Positions 36,001-48,033 of a stretch of 64,000 nt of DNA are shown here, piece after piece. The stretch lies in NCBI RefSeq assembly GCF_933775445.1, contig NC_065876.1, positions 14,756,001-14,820,000 of the forward strand, written 5' to 3'. The position numbers and the translations under genes were made by a program. The notes beneath the pieces were generated by a model. That model was not told the DNA's origin and ran no database searches. It worked only from the letters and a program-made list of their open reading frames with translations. The first letter of the stretch is position 1; every line of letters starts with the position of its first letter. The stretch comes from Argentina anserina. Lineage: Eukaryota > Streptophyta > Magnoliopsida > Rosales > Rosaceae.

Positions 36001-37888
36001 TCTGTGTTCGAGCAGATCATGATACCTGGATTCTCTTGGTCTTACTGTTTCCGCCTCAAAGTCTTGATTGATAAACAATGAATTTGACAAATTGGATAGA
36101 GGATAACCAGACCCATTCTGCAAGTTTATATCACTACTTTCATGTGCTAATGTCCTTGTATCATCCCCCTGATTTGTATCTCTCACTTCTCCCTCTTGTT
36201 GCAACGAAGAAAATGTTAAATCAGTCAAAGATGATCGACGAAGAACCCTGTCTCGAAGTCTCCCAACACTTAAGGTTCTGCTAAAACGAACATTTTGCTC
36301 TACAGGTTCCTGAGATCCTGAATATCTGTTATGTACCCCTATTATTCTACCATTAGCATTTCGGCCAACTTGTATAGAAGAATTTGTCTGGCTGTGAGAA
36401 AAACCAGATTCCACAGTGTTCAATCCTAAACTAGCAGAAGTGTCTTCAAAAAATTGTATAGGAGCCCTATTAACTGGTGATTCTGGAAGAAATTCCCAAC
36501 CTTCTTGACTTTCACATCTACCAACCAAATTGGCAGAAGGTCCTGTTTGCAGATGTAGGTCATCATCATCATTCAAAACTGTGACGCTTGTCGATGATTG
36601 AGGATAAGACCTGGAAGACCCTAAACTGGTTGCCCGGCTTAGCCTGAAGCTTACATTGCCAGGAGCAATACTAAAACGAGAAAGGAAACGCCTTGAAGGG
36701 TTCAACGATGGAGAAGCTGAATCTTGAGCAGAGCCTGGACCAGTTCTGGAGACAGTATCAGTAATGTTAGCATCACCCCATTCATTGATTTGAATGTTTG
36801 ACGATATAGAAGGCATTTCATCAGATTGTTCAACGTTAATCTTTCTGAAATATTCCTTTGGTCGATCTTGCTCTGTGGCAGTCTGGTTTGTACAAGGAGC
36901 AACAATTCTACTTCCTTTGTTCTGATGTTCACAGGCCTGCACCATGAGTTACACAACTATAAGTACATAGCTGCTGTCAACTTAACCACACTCAGTTAAA
37001 TAGATAAAGGTTACAAATGAGCCTTCATAAAAACATCAGCCATTTACAACATTAGAAGAAAGATAATCCAACTTAAAACACAAGTCTTTGTTGTGCAAAC
37101 CTGTTGGTCACTGTTAATCATTTTCATCAATAAGCCACGAGATGGTCTAGAGGTGCTGTGTTCTCTAGAAAGACTGTTTATATTCTATTGTGGGTTTAAT
37201 TTAGTGTAATAGTTTTTCTATCTGCAAACACTTATGCTATTTGTAACAGAATTAGTAAAAATCCATCAGCCATCCGTAACTTGTGTTTTGAGTACCATTA
37301 CATTTAGAGAATATTATTGGATTTGACACTGTAAATTCTTCAAGCATGATTTATAAACTCGAAGAAGACAGATGTTTATCTCGACCGTAACTCCTCCACT
37401 GAGGCACTGACTTCAACAGCCAATCTGGTGTTGAGAACTATAAGTAATCCAGAAAATCAAAACCGAAAACTAGTTGACCTAATTCTTCTTCAAACGATTT
37501 TTCTGAACAAAATCACTAATCAAACATTTCGAACTTTGCGTAATCACCAAACACTTAGTGGAATCAAATTCAAATCTTGCTACCAAATGCCGATGAGAAA
37601 TCCAAAATCTCAAATCCTCAACCTAACTAATTCGCATTCACACCTCAAAAATCTAGCACATGTTCTAATTAATTCGCAATATAAATCCACTAAAATCTAG
37701 AATCAAATCCGAAACTCTAGCAAATCAAAGCGAAACCAGTTCACCTGCTCGTCATCGTCACTGCGATGGGATCGAGATTTGATTCGCAGACAAGACGACC
37801 GGAACACGCTGCCGCCGAGGGATTTGGATCGCCGGCTCCCGCCACCATCGCCGGAGGACGACGTCGCTTTGCTGCCACACGATCCCAT
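33027..37888 (-). CDS. RING-H2 E3 ubiquitin ligase with N-terminal acylation signal
   Basis: Six coding exons on the minus strand: 37888-37745, 36936-35962, 35549-35355, 35274-35120, 33875-33765, 33084-33027. They total 1638 nt (545 aa plus stop) and phase is kept throughout. The C-terminus is a RING-H2 finger at residues 491-532: CYIC, then [10 protein letters not shown], then CPLC, with spacing C-x2-C-x14-C-x-H-x2-H-x2-C-x11-C-x2-C. This binds two zinc ions and recruits a ubiquitin-conjugating enzyme. The protein begins MGSCGSK, a typical N-myristoylation start with a nearby Cys for palmitoylation, so membrane attachment is inferred. An in-frame ATG eight codons upstream is possible but would hide the Gly. 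The long second exon (325 aa) is Ser/Arg-rich and probably disordered, with basic patches and a short acidic run (NDDDD). I recognise the family type but not a named orthologue. Intron 1 is about 0.8 kb; the last intron holds a hairpin element. Confidence 0.85.
33366..33735. mobile_element. GC-rich foldback MITE in the last intron of the RING gene
   Basis: The left arm (about 33369-33530, starting ttctcagatgtggacgtctg) and right arm (about 33570-33733, whose reverse complement starts ttctcggctgtggacgtccg) match over almost their whole length. The loop is only a few tens of bases. GC content is far above the surrounding intron. Short tatata stretches lie at both outer edges and could be the target duplication, but they are too simple to prove it. 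Minus-strand and plus-strand open frames across it are by-products of high GC. Confidence 0.75.
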
Positions 37889-38160
37889 CCTCAGCCCTAA
37901 ATCAGATTCCAATGGCCGCGCCTAGAAGCTCAACCCCAAATGCGATTCAAACTGCATCGCGGACAACGCCAATTGGGATATGCATCCCATTTTTCAATCA
38001 CATTCAGCGTTTCAGATAAGGAGAGAGAGAGAGTAACTTACTTGCACGGAGAGAGAGAGAGAGAGAGAGAGATGTGGAGTGAGAGAAGAAGGGAGGGGGG
38101 CTTTTTGTGTGACAGAGACGCTCGTGAAAATGAGAGAGAGAGAGAGGAGTGAGTGGCATT
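37889..38160 (-). promoter_or_regulatory. 5' UTR/promoter-proximal GA-rich region of the RING gene
   Basis: Directly upstream of the RING start codon, three GA/CT dinucleotide runs occur (38021-38032, 38050-38072, 38131-38143). Read on the minus strand they are CT-rich, the usual composition of plant 5' leaders. No TATA box can be fixed. The 128-256 bp distance fits a leader rather than core promoter. Confidence 0.4.
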
Positions 38161-38442
38161 TCATCTGCCTCATTTTGCGGGATTTCAAAATTCATGCCTT
38201 ATGAAATGGCTTAAAATTTGAATTTCCCTTATTTATTTTCTTACCACGGCCTAATTTCCGACTTGCCCTATTTATCTTTTATCTTATCCGGTGAAACGTC
38301 ACCGACGATTTCAAAGAATTATTGCATCTAATTTATGTCTTCCTTTTTCTAAGGGAATTCTTAATGAATTTTGAAGAAATTATTTAAAAAGACTATTTCA
38401 AGGTCCAAATGTAAAAAAAAAAAAAACGACCCTTGTTTATTA

Positions 38443-39166
38443 TTTGATAAAGACTAAATGCCTCATATGATATCTGATGTATAGTTACTTAGACAATTTG
38501 GTACCCAATTTATAAAAATGAACAATTTGGTACCTAAAGTTCTCATTTGTAAGTCATTTTGGTACTTATGTGTCCTTACAAGTTTTGACCATATATTCAG
38601 GGTTATTTTCGTCACTCTAGCTCTAAACTCTTTAATTTACACTTTATTTCATTTTTTCCTATTATCTCAAAATTACCTCTAAATTATCTCATAATTTTGA
38701 TACAACTCCTCCACTTAGATCTATTACATATATACTTAAATTTGGGTCTTCCTAATATAGCTATCACACCTAAATTAATACTAGTTATAATTATTTTAAA
38801 AATAATTATATTGAAACTGCATAAATTAATCTATTTATTTTGCGGAAATAATTAGAATGAAATAAATAAATTATTTTTTTTTATTTTCAATATATGCGAA
38901 GTGAATATTAAGTGAAGGAGATATATCAACTTTTTAGAGATATCTGAGAGATAATTGTAGAAAAAAAAAGAATGAAGCAAAGTGTGGATTTAAGAAATAT
39001 AGAGCTAGAATAACAAAAATAACTCTGAAAACATGATTAAAATTGACAGAATTACCAAAATAGTTTATAAACGATAACTTCACGTACTAAATTGTCTGTT
39101 TTCTTACATTATATATCAAATTGTCAAAGTAGCCACACATCATATATGAATTTACCTTTTGATAAA
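38443..39166. mobile_element. Mutator-type MITE, 9-bp target duplication
   Basis: The element is 38452-39157 (706 bp), flanked by identical 9-mers tttgataaa (38443-38451 and 39158-39166). The left arm (about 190 bp, including agacaatttggta and ttattttcgtcactctagct) matches the reverse complement of the right arm (gacaatttagtac, ttatttttgttattctagct). It has no coding capacity. A diverged one-ended relative is at about 31945-32125. Confidence 0.8.
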
Positions 39167-39305
39167 AATGTCTTTTATTAAAGGATGGCAATGATAAAAA
39201 TGTCTATTTCTTTTTTACAAAAGAATAAAATAGGGTTGTTTGTAATTTTTAGTTTGACCTTTATACCCTTTCTTTTTCTTTTAGGCTTCACTCCTAACTA
39301 ACGAG

Positions 39306-40409
39306 GGCTTAGTTTGGTATTGTTGTGTTGTGAGTATGATTGCTTTTGAATCTGTTGTGATCAGAATTGCTTTTGATATTGTTGGAGGAGAAAACAGTAT
39401 AAATATTTAGTGAATTGTTTTTCAAGAGTGATGTGTGTATTTAAAATTACGAGATTGGACATGAATACTCAAAACTACTTATTTTTATTGAAATTAAATC
39501 TTCACCAAATCTCTCCACTTTCTCACACTTTTCTTTGAGAATCGAACCCTGATAATTGATAGGAGCCATATTGATCTCAAGACTCTTTTTTCAAAATAAT
39601 CTCCTACATGAGGACCAAGCTAATTTCTTCTCAGCAACCCAGAATTTGTCCCCTTCTTCCCCTTCTTCGATCTCAAGATCGATATGGATCAAATCCATTT
39701 AAGAAAAAAAAACCAGAGTTTTCTTTTGGGTAAGACAAACCACAGATCGATTATGCAAATTCCAAAGAAACAAACCACACAATAAAAGCAATTAAGCAAA
39801 TTAGCTCGATCCTCTTGTCATCCCTGCTTCCCCTCATCCAATCCACAAAACAGAGTAACATTCCTTAAAATCTCCTGGAAATAATTCTTGGGGATCGTAC
39901 TGTTCACAGATTGGGGTCTAGAGAAAATGAATTGACGACGATGAAGATGGAACGATAAGAAATTTCTTAATGTGAAAGGATGGATGAAGCTCGTTCACAA
40001 CTTGGGTTTGGACGCCGTCGGTGGCGTTGTTCTTCTCTTTCTTCATCGCCAAGCTCGTCATGATAGCCATAGCGGATCGAAATCAGAATCGTCGGCCTTC
40101 CTGAAAAAGATTTCTGGGTTTAGACAATTGAACTGAAACGAAGAAAGTCGGGGACATCTAATGTAAATGTAAGAGAGCACAAAGTATCGCATTGGTAGTT
40201 TGTGAAGTTTCATTTAATTTCCCGCTTCCTTCATTCAGTTCACGCAGAAGCAAAAACCAAAAGCAACTCGCCGTGCTTTTGATTTTCAGCTGTTCGGAGG
40301 AGCGCATTTACCCAAAAGCACAAATTTGGAGCTCACCAAACACCATCAATTTTCACCAAAATCACTTTTGAACTAAAAGCAGGTTCTAAAAGCAATGCCA
40401 AACTGGGCC
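39306..40409. mobile_element. possible hAT-like element
   Basis: The left end gggcttagtttggtattg and the reverse complement of the right end (cggcccagtttggcattg) form short imperfect inverted ends, followed on both sides by repeated gcttttga/gaattgctttt-like words. I could not find an 8-bp target duplication, and the interior has no transposase. It is a tentative call from the end similarity only. Confidence 0.35.
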
Positions 40410-40544
40410 GAGGTTTCATTTTCTTTTCTAAATCATCTTCGACTCCCTCTCTCTCTCTCTTCCAAACCCCGATTCTAGTTTCAGTCTCTCGCCACCGTCT
40501 TGATGTCGCCGTCGGTGAGGCGCACAACGAAGAGCAACACTTGG

Positions 40545-40835
40545 ACACTGATGTGGGATCGGCGAGGACGACGCTGACGTGGGATCGGCGAGGACGACGC
40601 TGACGTGGGATCGGCGAGGACGACGCTGACGTGGGATCGGCGAGGACGACGCTGACGTGGGATCGGCGAGGACGACGCTGACGTGGGATCGGCGAGGACG
40701 ACGCTGAAGTGGGATCGGCGAGGATGACGCTGACGTGGGATCGGCGAGGATGACGCTCTGACGTGGGATCGGCGAGGACGACGCTGACATGGGATCGACG
40801 AGGACAACGCCAACGTCTGATCGATGAGGATGATG
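40545..40835. repeat. 26-bp minisatellite, about 11 copies
   Basis: The unit gacgctgacgtgggatcggc plus gaggac repeats head to tail with few changes, most identical in the middle. The unit length is not a multiple of three and it contains no stop in any minus-strand frame, so the array is open in all three frames. Each frame spells a 26-residue repeat with words such as VVLADPTSASSSP. Three overlapping long open frames (238, 176 and 110 codons) arise this way. None resembles a protein I know, and their flanks (such as the 41144 start) are not gene-like. Confidence 0.85.
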
Positions 40836-41184
40836 CTGACAATGCCCTATCTCCCCTTGACACGGTGATCTCAAATCCTTCAGTGTCGTTGTCGCTCTTC
40901 CAGTGTTGTCATCAACGATTGCATCCACATCATCAAATACGGTGGTGGTGAAGTGAGTGAACAACATTCGAGTGGGAAGGTAGAGTCGGTGGTGGTTTCG
41001 GTGGATGAGGTTATTGACAGTGAGAAAGCTGAAAGTGAAAGGAAATCGATTTGAGGAATTTTGGAGGAAGTGTTTGGGCGTGGGGTTATGGACAACAACA
41101 AAAAAGAAGAAGAGAATTGTTAGTGAGGTTGATTTGGAGTGCAAAAAGTTAGTATTTCAATTAACCATATATGGAATCCTGAGA

Positions 41185-41465
41185 TTGACACTATTAGCTG
41201 CAAATTCTTAAACAATGGAGAATTCTTGTAATTTGGACCCGAGTTGTGGAATCTTTAGCAGTTTGTGAAGAAGGTTTGTGTCCCAGACTAAGGCGAGGTT
41301 CTGGTTGTGGGGATGTTGTGGTGAGATTGACACTATTAGTTGCAAGTTCTTAAACAATGGAGAATCTTGTATATTTGATCCGAGGTGTGGAATCTTTAGC
41401 AGTTTGTGGAGAAGGTTTGTGTCCCAGACTAAGGCGAGGTTCTGGTTGTGGTGATGTTGACTTTT
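41185..41465. repeat. tandem duplication, about 140-bp units
   Basis: The block gagattgacactattagctg through caaggtttgtgtcccagac-like text to gttctggttgtggggatgtt occurs at about 41181-41320 and again at about 41322-41461, with roughly ten differences. No gene is seen. Confidence 0.75.
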
Positions 41466-41589
41466 TGATTGTTGGCTGAAACACATTATTGTAGTTTTAA
41501 TATCATAAATTGGTCTCCTCGATAGGAAGTTATCTTCCTTGTATTAAGGTTTTCATCTCATCATTTCACTCATTTGATAGTGTATATTC

Positions 41590-42820
41590 AGCTGCAATAA
41601 AAAAGCCAATTTTTAGTTACCTAATGAGCTACTTGAGTAGTTACATGTTACTTCAACAGCTACATTGCCAGTTACTTGAATCGTTTTCAGCTTTATGATC
41701 CGTTACTTTAGTAGTTACATCATGAGTTACTTGATTAATTACATTGCGAGTTACTTAAGTAGTTACCATACTTGAACATTTTTTGGTGGTTACCACACTT
41801 GAAATAGTTACATGGTCAATTACATGATTATTTACTTACGTAGTTACCTAGTTAGTTTGAGTAGTCGCATGACTGGTTACTTTAGTAGTTATATGATAGT
41901 CACTCCAGTAACTGTTACAGTCTTCCAAACATTGTGAGTTGCGAGTTACTTGAGTAGTTTCGTGGTCGATTACATTAGTTACTTACGTAGTTATATGACC
42001 AGTTACTTGAGTAGTAACATAGTAGTTATTTTAGTAACTGTTTAGATAACTATATTGGTAATAAGTAACTATATTGACACTAAGTAATTATTAGATAACT
42101 ATATGGGCATTAAGAAACTGTCTCACACTAGTCATGATAAGTTCTATAAGTAATTACGTGATTATTACTCCAGTAACTATATTGACATTAAGTAACAGTC
42201 TCGGTACTTGTATTGACATTCAGTAATTGTCCTGTTAACTTTCTATGTAACTATAGGAGTAACTGTATTGACATTAAGTAACTATCTTGGTAAATATATT
42301 GACATTAAGTAGTTTTCATGATAATTGTATGACCATTAAGAAATTGTCTCAAACTAGTCATGATTAGTTAAGTAGTTGAACTTTTCCACTATATTACTCA
42401 ATGACAATATGGTTAATGAGATAGTTACTTGAGCTAATACAGTTAGTGAGACAGTTATTGAAGCTACTGAAGTTATTTGGTAACTATTTAAAGTAACTAG
42501 TCAGGTAACTAATTATTTGGATAGACCATCAAAGAAAGTTAACACATTGTTATACGTACTATCGCTTACAATGTCAATTGTTACCGAGATAGTTACTCGA
42601 TACCAACAAAGATATCAGACAGAGACTAATACAATTACATAAAGTTACAGTACATTTATGTAGCTGGATACATGATTAATAACTAAAATAGTGCTAGTGA
42701 CATAGTTGAACGCGTAATATTACCGTTCAGTAGCACACTGCGAATAATCAGTTACATGAGTAGTTACTTGACCAAATAGTTAGGTAGTTACATACATAGT
42801 ATTTGAGTAGTTACATTGTT

Positions 42821-42856
<36 letters not shown>

Positions 42857-43500
42857 AGTTACTTGGTTAATTACAAGGCCTACTAATTTGGTTAAGACAC
42901 ACTATTATTACGGTGCTTGAGTAATTATAAAACAAAATATATCCTACAAATATTAGTTACATGATCAATAGTTTTGTAGTTACAAGACTAATTAAATTCT
43001 AAGTGGTCAGTTAGTTGAGTAGTTACATGAGAAGTTATGCTAGAGTAGTCTAGTTACATAAGTAGTTACTTAACTAGTTGCGAAGTTACATGGCAGTTAC
43101 ATGATTATTTATCATATAACTTCCATGTAACTTGCAAACTGGCCACATGAAATAACAATACGAAAACCTAATATTACAACATATGATGTGATTGTTAGGT
43201 CTCAATACTTGAAATAGAGTTTGCTTCAAGAAAATCATTGCGAAATGGTTGCCCTGTGCATATTGACATAATTTCCTCCTCTCTAATGTATTTCCTGACA
43301 TCACATCTACACAGAAGTAATATCCTCACAATTACTAGAGAGTTACGTTATAGAAACACAATTACCAACATAGGTGCATAAATAGTTACTTAATACCAAC
43401 ATAGTTACCAAACATTAACTCAATCGTAATACATATACCAACTCACAGTTACAAAAGCGGTTACGAAAACAGTTACTCAATACTTAACCAGTTGCGAAGT
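41590..43500. repeat. degenerate GTTAC short-repeat field
   Basis: About 1.9 kb in which gttac/agttac words recur every 10-25 bp, often as agttacttgagtagttacat, with gtaac in the reverse sense too. A (TA)n run of about 38 bp lies inside at 42817-42853. No open frame is credible. The structure parallels the GTCAC field at 26366-27104, though the core word differs. Confidence 0.7.
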
Positions 43501-44600
43501 TGAGTATAAAAAGCCCAAATGAAAAACACAAACAACTTCAACTCAAAAAGATGTAGGATTCCTAACCAAATAACTATTGAAAGTTCATGCTCCATATAGA
43601 TACATGTCTGCATATCTCTCAACCATAATATACATTAAACTAGAAGTTAATTTGATGCAACAAATAACCTAGCACTTGATTAAAAGGTAAACACAACCAA
43701 CCTACATGGATGAAAACCTGTATCATATCTAGCCTATTGAACTTGGTATAGTTACATACATCGTTACTCGGTTGTCATTTAATTCCCAGATCCTCCCCTC
43801 CATCCTCCAGTTCCTCACCCTCTCACCCTTTAACCTCCTTCGAGTTCGATAGACTTTTATTTAGTAGAGGGTTAGAGACCCAATTCGCTCATTATCATCA
43901 TCCGAATTGTGATTGACCTCCATTTATTTCGATTTCTTTTTTTAAAAAAACTAAAAACTAATTTGAATCCATATTCCTAAATCGGATTCAAAACTCTAGA
44001 AATTGATATGCCCAATTTTAAATCTCATAGATTTTACAAAACAAAATCATTTTGAAAATTGTACCTGTAGGGTGAGAGAATCCTTTTCCGACGAGAATTT
44101 TTGGAGTTGATGGCGCTAACACCGTGCCTGGTTGCGGAGGATGACGACGGTGACAAGTTTGCAGAGGCGACGATAAAGGTGACACTGCAACAAGTTGGGT
44201 TAGAGAGAGAGAGAGAGAGAGAGAGAGAGCTGTTATTAAAATTTATTAATGTTTACAAAAATAAGTAGTGGCACACCAGTAATTGTTATACACTGTAAGG
44301 GTAGTGATTTTATTATGGTCTAATAAGGCTTTCGTTGACCAAATCTAATTTGAAATAATTAAATTTTTGACCAATTTCATATACAGCTTAATTTTGTTTT
44401 TAATCTAAATGTTAACTCATTTGTATTTCAGCAGGCAAAACCAAGATAACATATCTGAAAGCCGGCAAAAAGAATTACCTCTTCTGACTCCAATAACTAA
44501 TTATCGCTAAGAAAAAAACTAGCCAACGACTAGTTGTTCCTAGGTAAAACTAGCCAACAAAAGCCGAGATTCACTCACATTTTCATGGTCATAAAACACA
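43500..44600. other. spacer, no gene seen
   Basis: AT-rich sequence with a CT-rich patch (43785-43850), a short GC-rich patch (44090-44175) and a (GA)n run at 44203-44229. Nothing recognised as coding. Confidence 0.5.
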
Positions 44601-44654
44601 AAATTAACATGATACAAATAATGTAGAAGACACGAATAAATAACAACCACACCG

Positions 44655-45040
44655 TTGTATCATTGCCACGCGACTCAATTTATTCTTGATCAATAGAGAG
44701 AGCGTACTCCAACTCTGCTGATATTGCAAACGGATTGACCTCCCGTAGCCCAATTCCTTCGATCCAAAGCTTGGTAATTCCAACCCAAAACAAAATACCA
44801 AGCCCAATCTTGAATCCAAGGCCCAAACGATGGACCGAGTAACCATTGTAACACTGCGACGCGACTCAATTTATTCTTGATCAGTTGAGGAAGTGCACTC
44901 CAACTTTGCTGATATTGCAAACTGATTGACCTCCCGCAACCCAATTCCTTCAATCCAAAGCTTGGTAATTCCAACCCAAAACAAAAGACCAAGCCTAATC
45001 TTGAATCCAAGGCCTAAACGCTGGACTGAGTAACCAGCGC
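44655..45040. repeat. tandem duplication, about 190-bp units
   Basis: The block gcgactcaatttattcttga through ttggtaattccaacccaaaa to gaatccaaggcc and gagtaacca is present at about 44669-44850 and again at about 44861-45036, differing at roughly 15 positions. On the minus strand both copies read partly open with a repeated peptide, but no family is recognised. Confidence 0.8.
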
Positions 45041-45320
45041 TTCCACTGACGTTTCTGGAGACAAACATTATCGGAGACAATTGCAGTTATGCGTCCAGAT
45101 CAAGTCAGGCCTCCTCGGCGATGACCCCGTCAAATTTGAAACCCAGTTCGGCAACATCAACAAGCTCAAAGGGAGACAAAACCACACCGACAAAAACAAA
45201 TTGGCCAAGACCAAGCTTTCTAGGTAAAAATCATGCCATCCAATACCGGATAACACAGCCGGAGCCCCTCGTCTAAAAAATCGTGAACTTATGCATTTTA
45301 GATCAAGCGCACTAACACCC
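45040..45320 (-). other. unidentified element-like sequence, split by the LTR-type insertion
   Basis: The GC-moderate stretch before the LTR-type unit continues after it at 48034 to about 48330: the duplicated cacac marks the cut. On the minus strand the joined sequence reads like the leader of a non-LTR retrotransposon, but there is no open frame long enough to prove it. Confidence 0.3.
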
Positions 45321-48033
45321 CACACTGTAATAACCCGAATTTTCGGAACTATTTATCGAGATGTTTTCAATTTGTAAAGTTTGTGAAATTAGTTTAAAAC
45401 GACAATTGGTGGTTCGCGACATTTCAAAACGAAAACAGAAACGTTCTCGGAACGTTAATTTAGAAAAACGTTACGTTTCCGCAACGTGTGTATCGACTTT
45501 TATTCCGTCGCTCGGTTACGAAAACTTCCTTCACGAAAGTTGTAGAGCTCGTCGATATGGGTTTGTGGACATATCACGCGTTCGAATCGGACGTCGGACG
45601 TGAAAGTTATTAACGTCGGAAGTTAGTTTCCGATTTTGGAAACGAGTATAAAAAGGACATGTTTCTGATTAGGGTTTCCATCTCTGGAAACCCCTTCTCT
45701 ATCCTCTCTCTCCCCCTCCCTCCCTCTTTCTCTCTCCCCGATTCGCTCTCTCCCTCTCTCAAAAATCCACCTCCGGCGATCTCCCTCTCCGCTCGTCCGT
45801 GTAATACACCGCCGGCCGAGGAAGCTTCGCGCGACCCTCCGCAGCCGACCCCGAGCTCGACACACCGTCCCGCGCCGCGCCGGAGCTCCACCAGCAACCC
45901 CAAGCTTCGACAGAAACCGCCTCAGTCCTAGGCGCATCTCCGGCGACTCTCTGTGCTTCTCGAGCTTCGTCGAGGTAAGGGTTATTGCATGTGTGGTCGA
46001 TTGATGTGTTTGTTGTTGAATCGGAGATGTTTTGGTAGAGAATCGGAGGAGGAGGAGATTTGGGGATACCGCCGCCTTAGGCGGCGCGTGTGGACGTATG
46101 GAGGTGGCTAGGCACGGCGTGAGGCCGTGGGAAGAAAGAGGGGAGGAAGGAGAAGGGTTTTGGGCCCCACGCGCTGCCATAGTGAGTGGCGCGTGAGCGC
46201 CACGCGCGGCCTGCCGGAGGTGGCGCGTGTACCCCACGCGCCGCCACGTGCGGCGGCGCGTGAACAGTGTTTCAAACAGTAAATTGTAAAAATTTATTTT
46301 TACGACGGTGAATGTAAAAAGATGATTTACGTACATTAAATGTAAATTTATTTTACCTACGGTAAATGTAAATGTAAATTACTTTCAGTAAATATAAAAA
46401 GTAAATTCGGAAGGGTAATTCAGTAATTATTATTTACTGAGACAGTATTTTACATTTGAATAGTATTCATACGTACAGAAAATACGTAAACAATATGTAT
46501 ACGTATAGGAATACGTAATTGATGTGTATTTGTACAGAAATACGTGAATTGTAACTCCGTGAACAGAAATTTCGTAAAACCAGAAATTGTTGAACAATAT
46601 CATATTATTACTGTTTCGGCATTTAAGATTTACGAAACGATTCTAAATTCTTTTCTTATCTTTTCAAGGTGATCGATAAATCAAGGAAATGAATTACATT
46701 CGGAAATTGTGGAATTACGCACGAGATTATAATGTGAGTAAAATCTCACATTTACGAATCTACCATTGTGGAGATTCAAGATTATGCAGAATTTGAAGAC
46801 ATGAAATATGACATGTATATGATATAGTGGAATATATATATTTGTATAAATGGTAAATAAGTACATATATATAGTTTGCTATATTATATACTGTCATGAT
46901 TTTGTGGTGAATATGTTCATTATGATGATGAGATTTATATATCGATCATGTGTTTTGAATTGTACAATATGACATGATAATTATCGTACGTGGTTTTAGC
47001 ATTGAGTTTTGTTAAAACGTGATTGTCTTCGGACGAGTTTTGTCTTCGGACGAGTTTTTGTCTTCGGACGTGATTGATGTCTTCGGACTAGTTTTTGTCT
47101 TCGGACGTGATTTATGTCTTCGGACGAGTTTTGTCTTCGGACGTGATTGATGTCTTCGGACGAGTTTTGTTTTCGGACGTGATTGATGTCTTCGGACGAG
47201 TTTTGTCTTCGGACGTGATTGATGTCTTCGGACGAGTTTTTGTCTTCGGACCAGTCTTCGGACGTGTTGGCATGTCGGAACCTAGCCTTTGGCCGGGCGG
47301 AAGTTACGATACAGTTAGAGCTCTAGTCTCTCTGCCGGGGTACTGCATATGAGGTAACATATGAGATATCGGCTTATGAGTACTCATATATTTTGATATT
47401 GGATGACAGATGGTTGTTCAATATCGGCGGTGTACTAAATGAGGGGTAACAGAAGTGTATCAGCGCTCATGAGTACCCGTATTATAAATGCATTTGGGTA
47501 AACAGAGGGGTTGCCCAATTCTCATGAGTTTTTATATTTTCACATTATTAGACAACTAGATGGGCCGTCTAATCTGTCATGAGTGCATTTATATTTGTTG
47601 ATTGTGGATTTTCGTATATATTGATATGCGAGTGGTATTTGTTATTTTACTCATACGAGCTGTGAAAGTTACCGGGTTTGTGTTTATAATCCCGGTGCAC
47701 CTATTCGATGGTGTAGGGGATAATTTCGCAGGTGTTGATTAGTGGGAATCGAATGACAACTCTTAAGATTCGAAGTCGTTCATTTTCCATCTCGTGGTGA
47801 GGATTTATTGTGGATTTGTGTGAGAATTTGTGAGGATTATTACATTTACATTTTATGTAATGTTGAATTATAAATTTGGTTTGTAATAATTGGTTGTCTG
47901 AGTGATATTGTGAACTCAGTAATGATCCACTACGACATTAAAACGATTTCGATTTATTGAGATTTGTTTTAGCGTTTTTCATGACTTCGAAATTTGAGTT
48001 TTTATGCTCTGAATTTTGGGATCGTGACCACAC
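45321..48033 (+). mobile_element. long coding-free LTR-type unit (solo LTR), TGTAATAACCC family, copy 2
   Basis: The unit is 45326-48028 (2703 bp), starting tgtaataacccgaattttcg and ending gggatcgtgac, flanked by the identical 5-mer cacac (45321-45325 and 48029-48033). A TATA box (gagtataaaaagg, about 45644) is followed by a CT-rich leader and a strong donor (tcgtcgag|gtaaggg, about 45974). A tandem repeat (47020-47265) and late AT-rich sequence follow. There is no protein-coding potential: the 237-codon minus-strand frame (46336-45623) runs through the leader and is GC-driven. End sequences, TATA and donor positions match the minus-strand copy at 21378-24933. The 3' end lacks the usual final CA, perhaps by one-base loss. 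Confidence 0.75.
47020..47265 (+). repeat. tandem repeat of gtcttcggacg words
   Basis: About twelve copies of gtcttcggac alternate with gagtttt(t) and gtgattgat spacers, giving a higher-order unit of about 40 bp. It lies in the 3' half of the LTR-type unit. The other copy of the family has different repeats at the equivalent place. Confidence 0.85.

Noticed and set aside
40333..41144. Three overlapping long minus-strand open frames
   Set aside because: They are created by the 26-bp minisatellite, which has no stop in any frame; flanks are not gene-like.
45623..46336. 237-codon minus-strand open frame
   Set aside because: It runs antisense through the CT/GC-rich leader of the LTR-type unit and resembles no protein.
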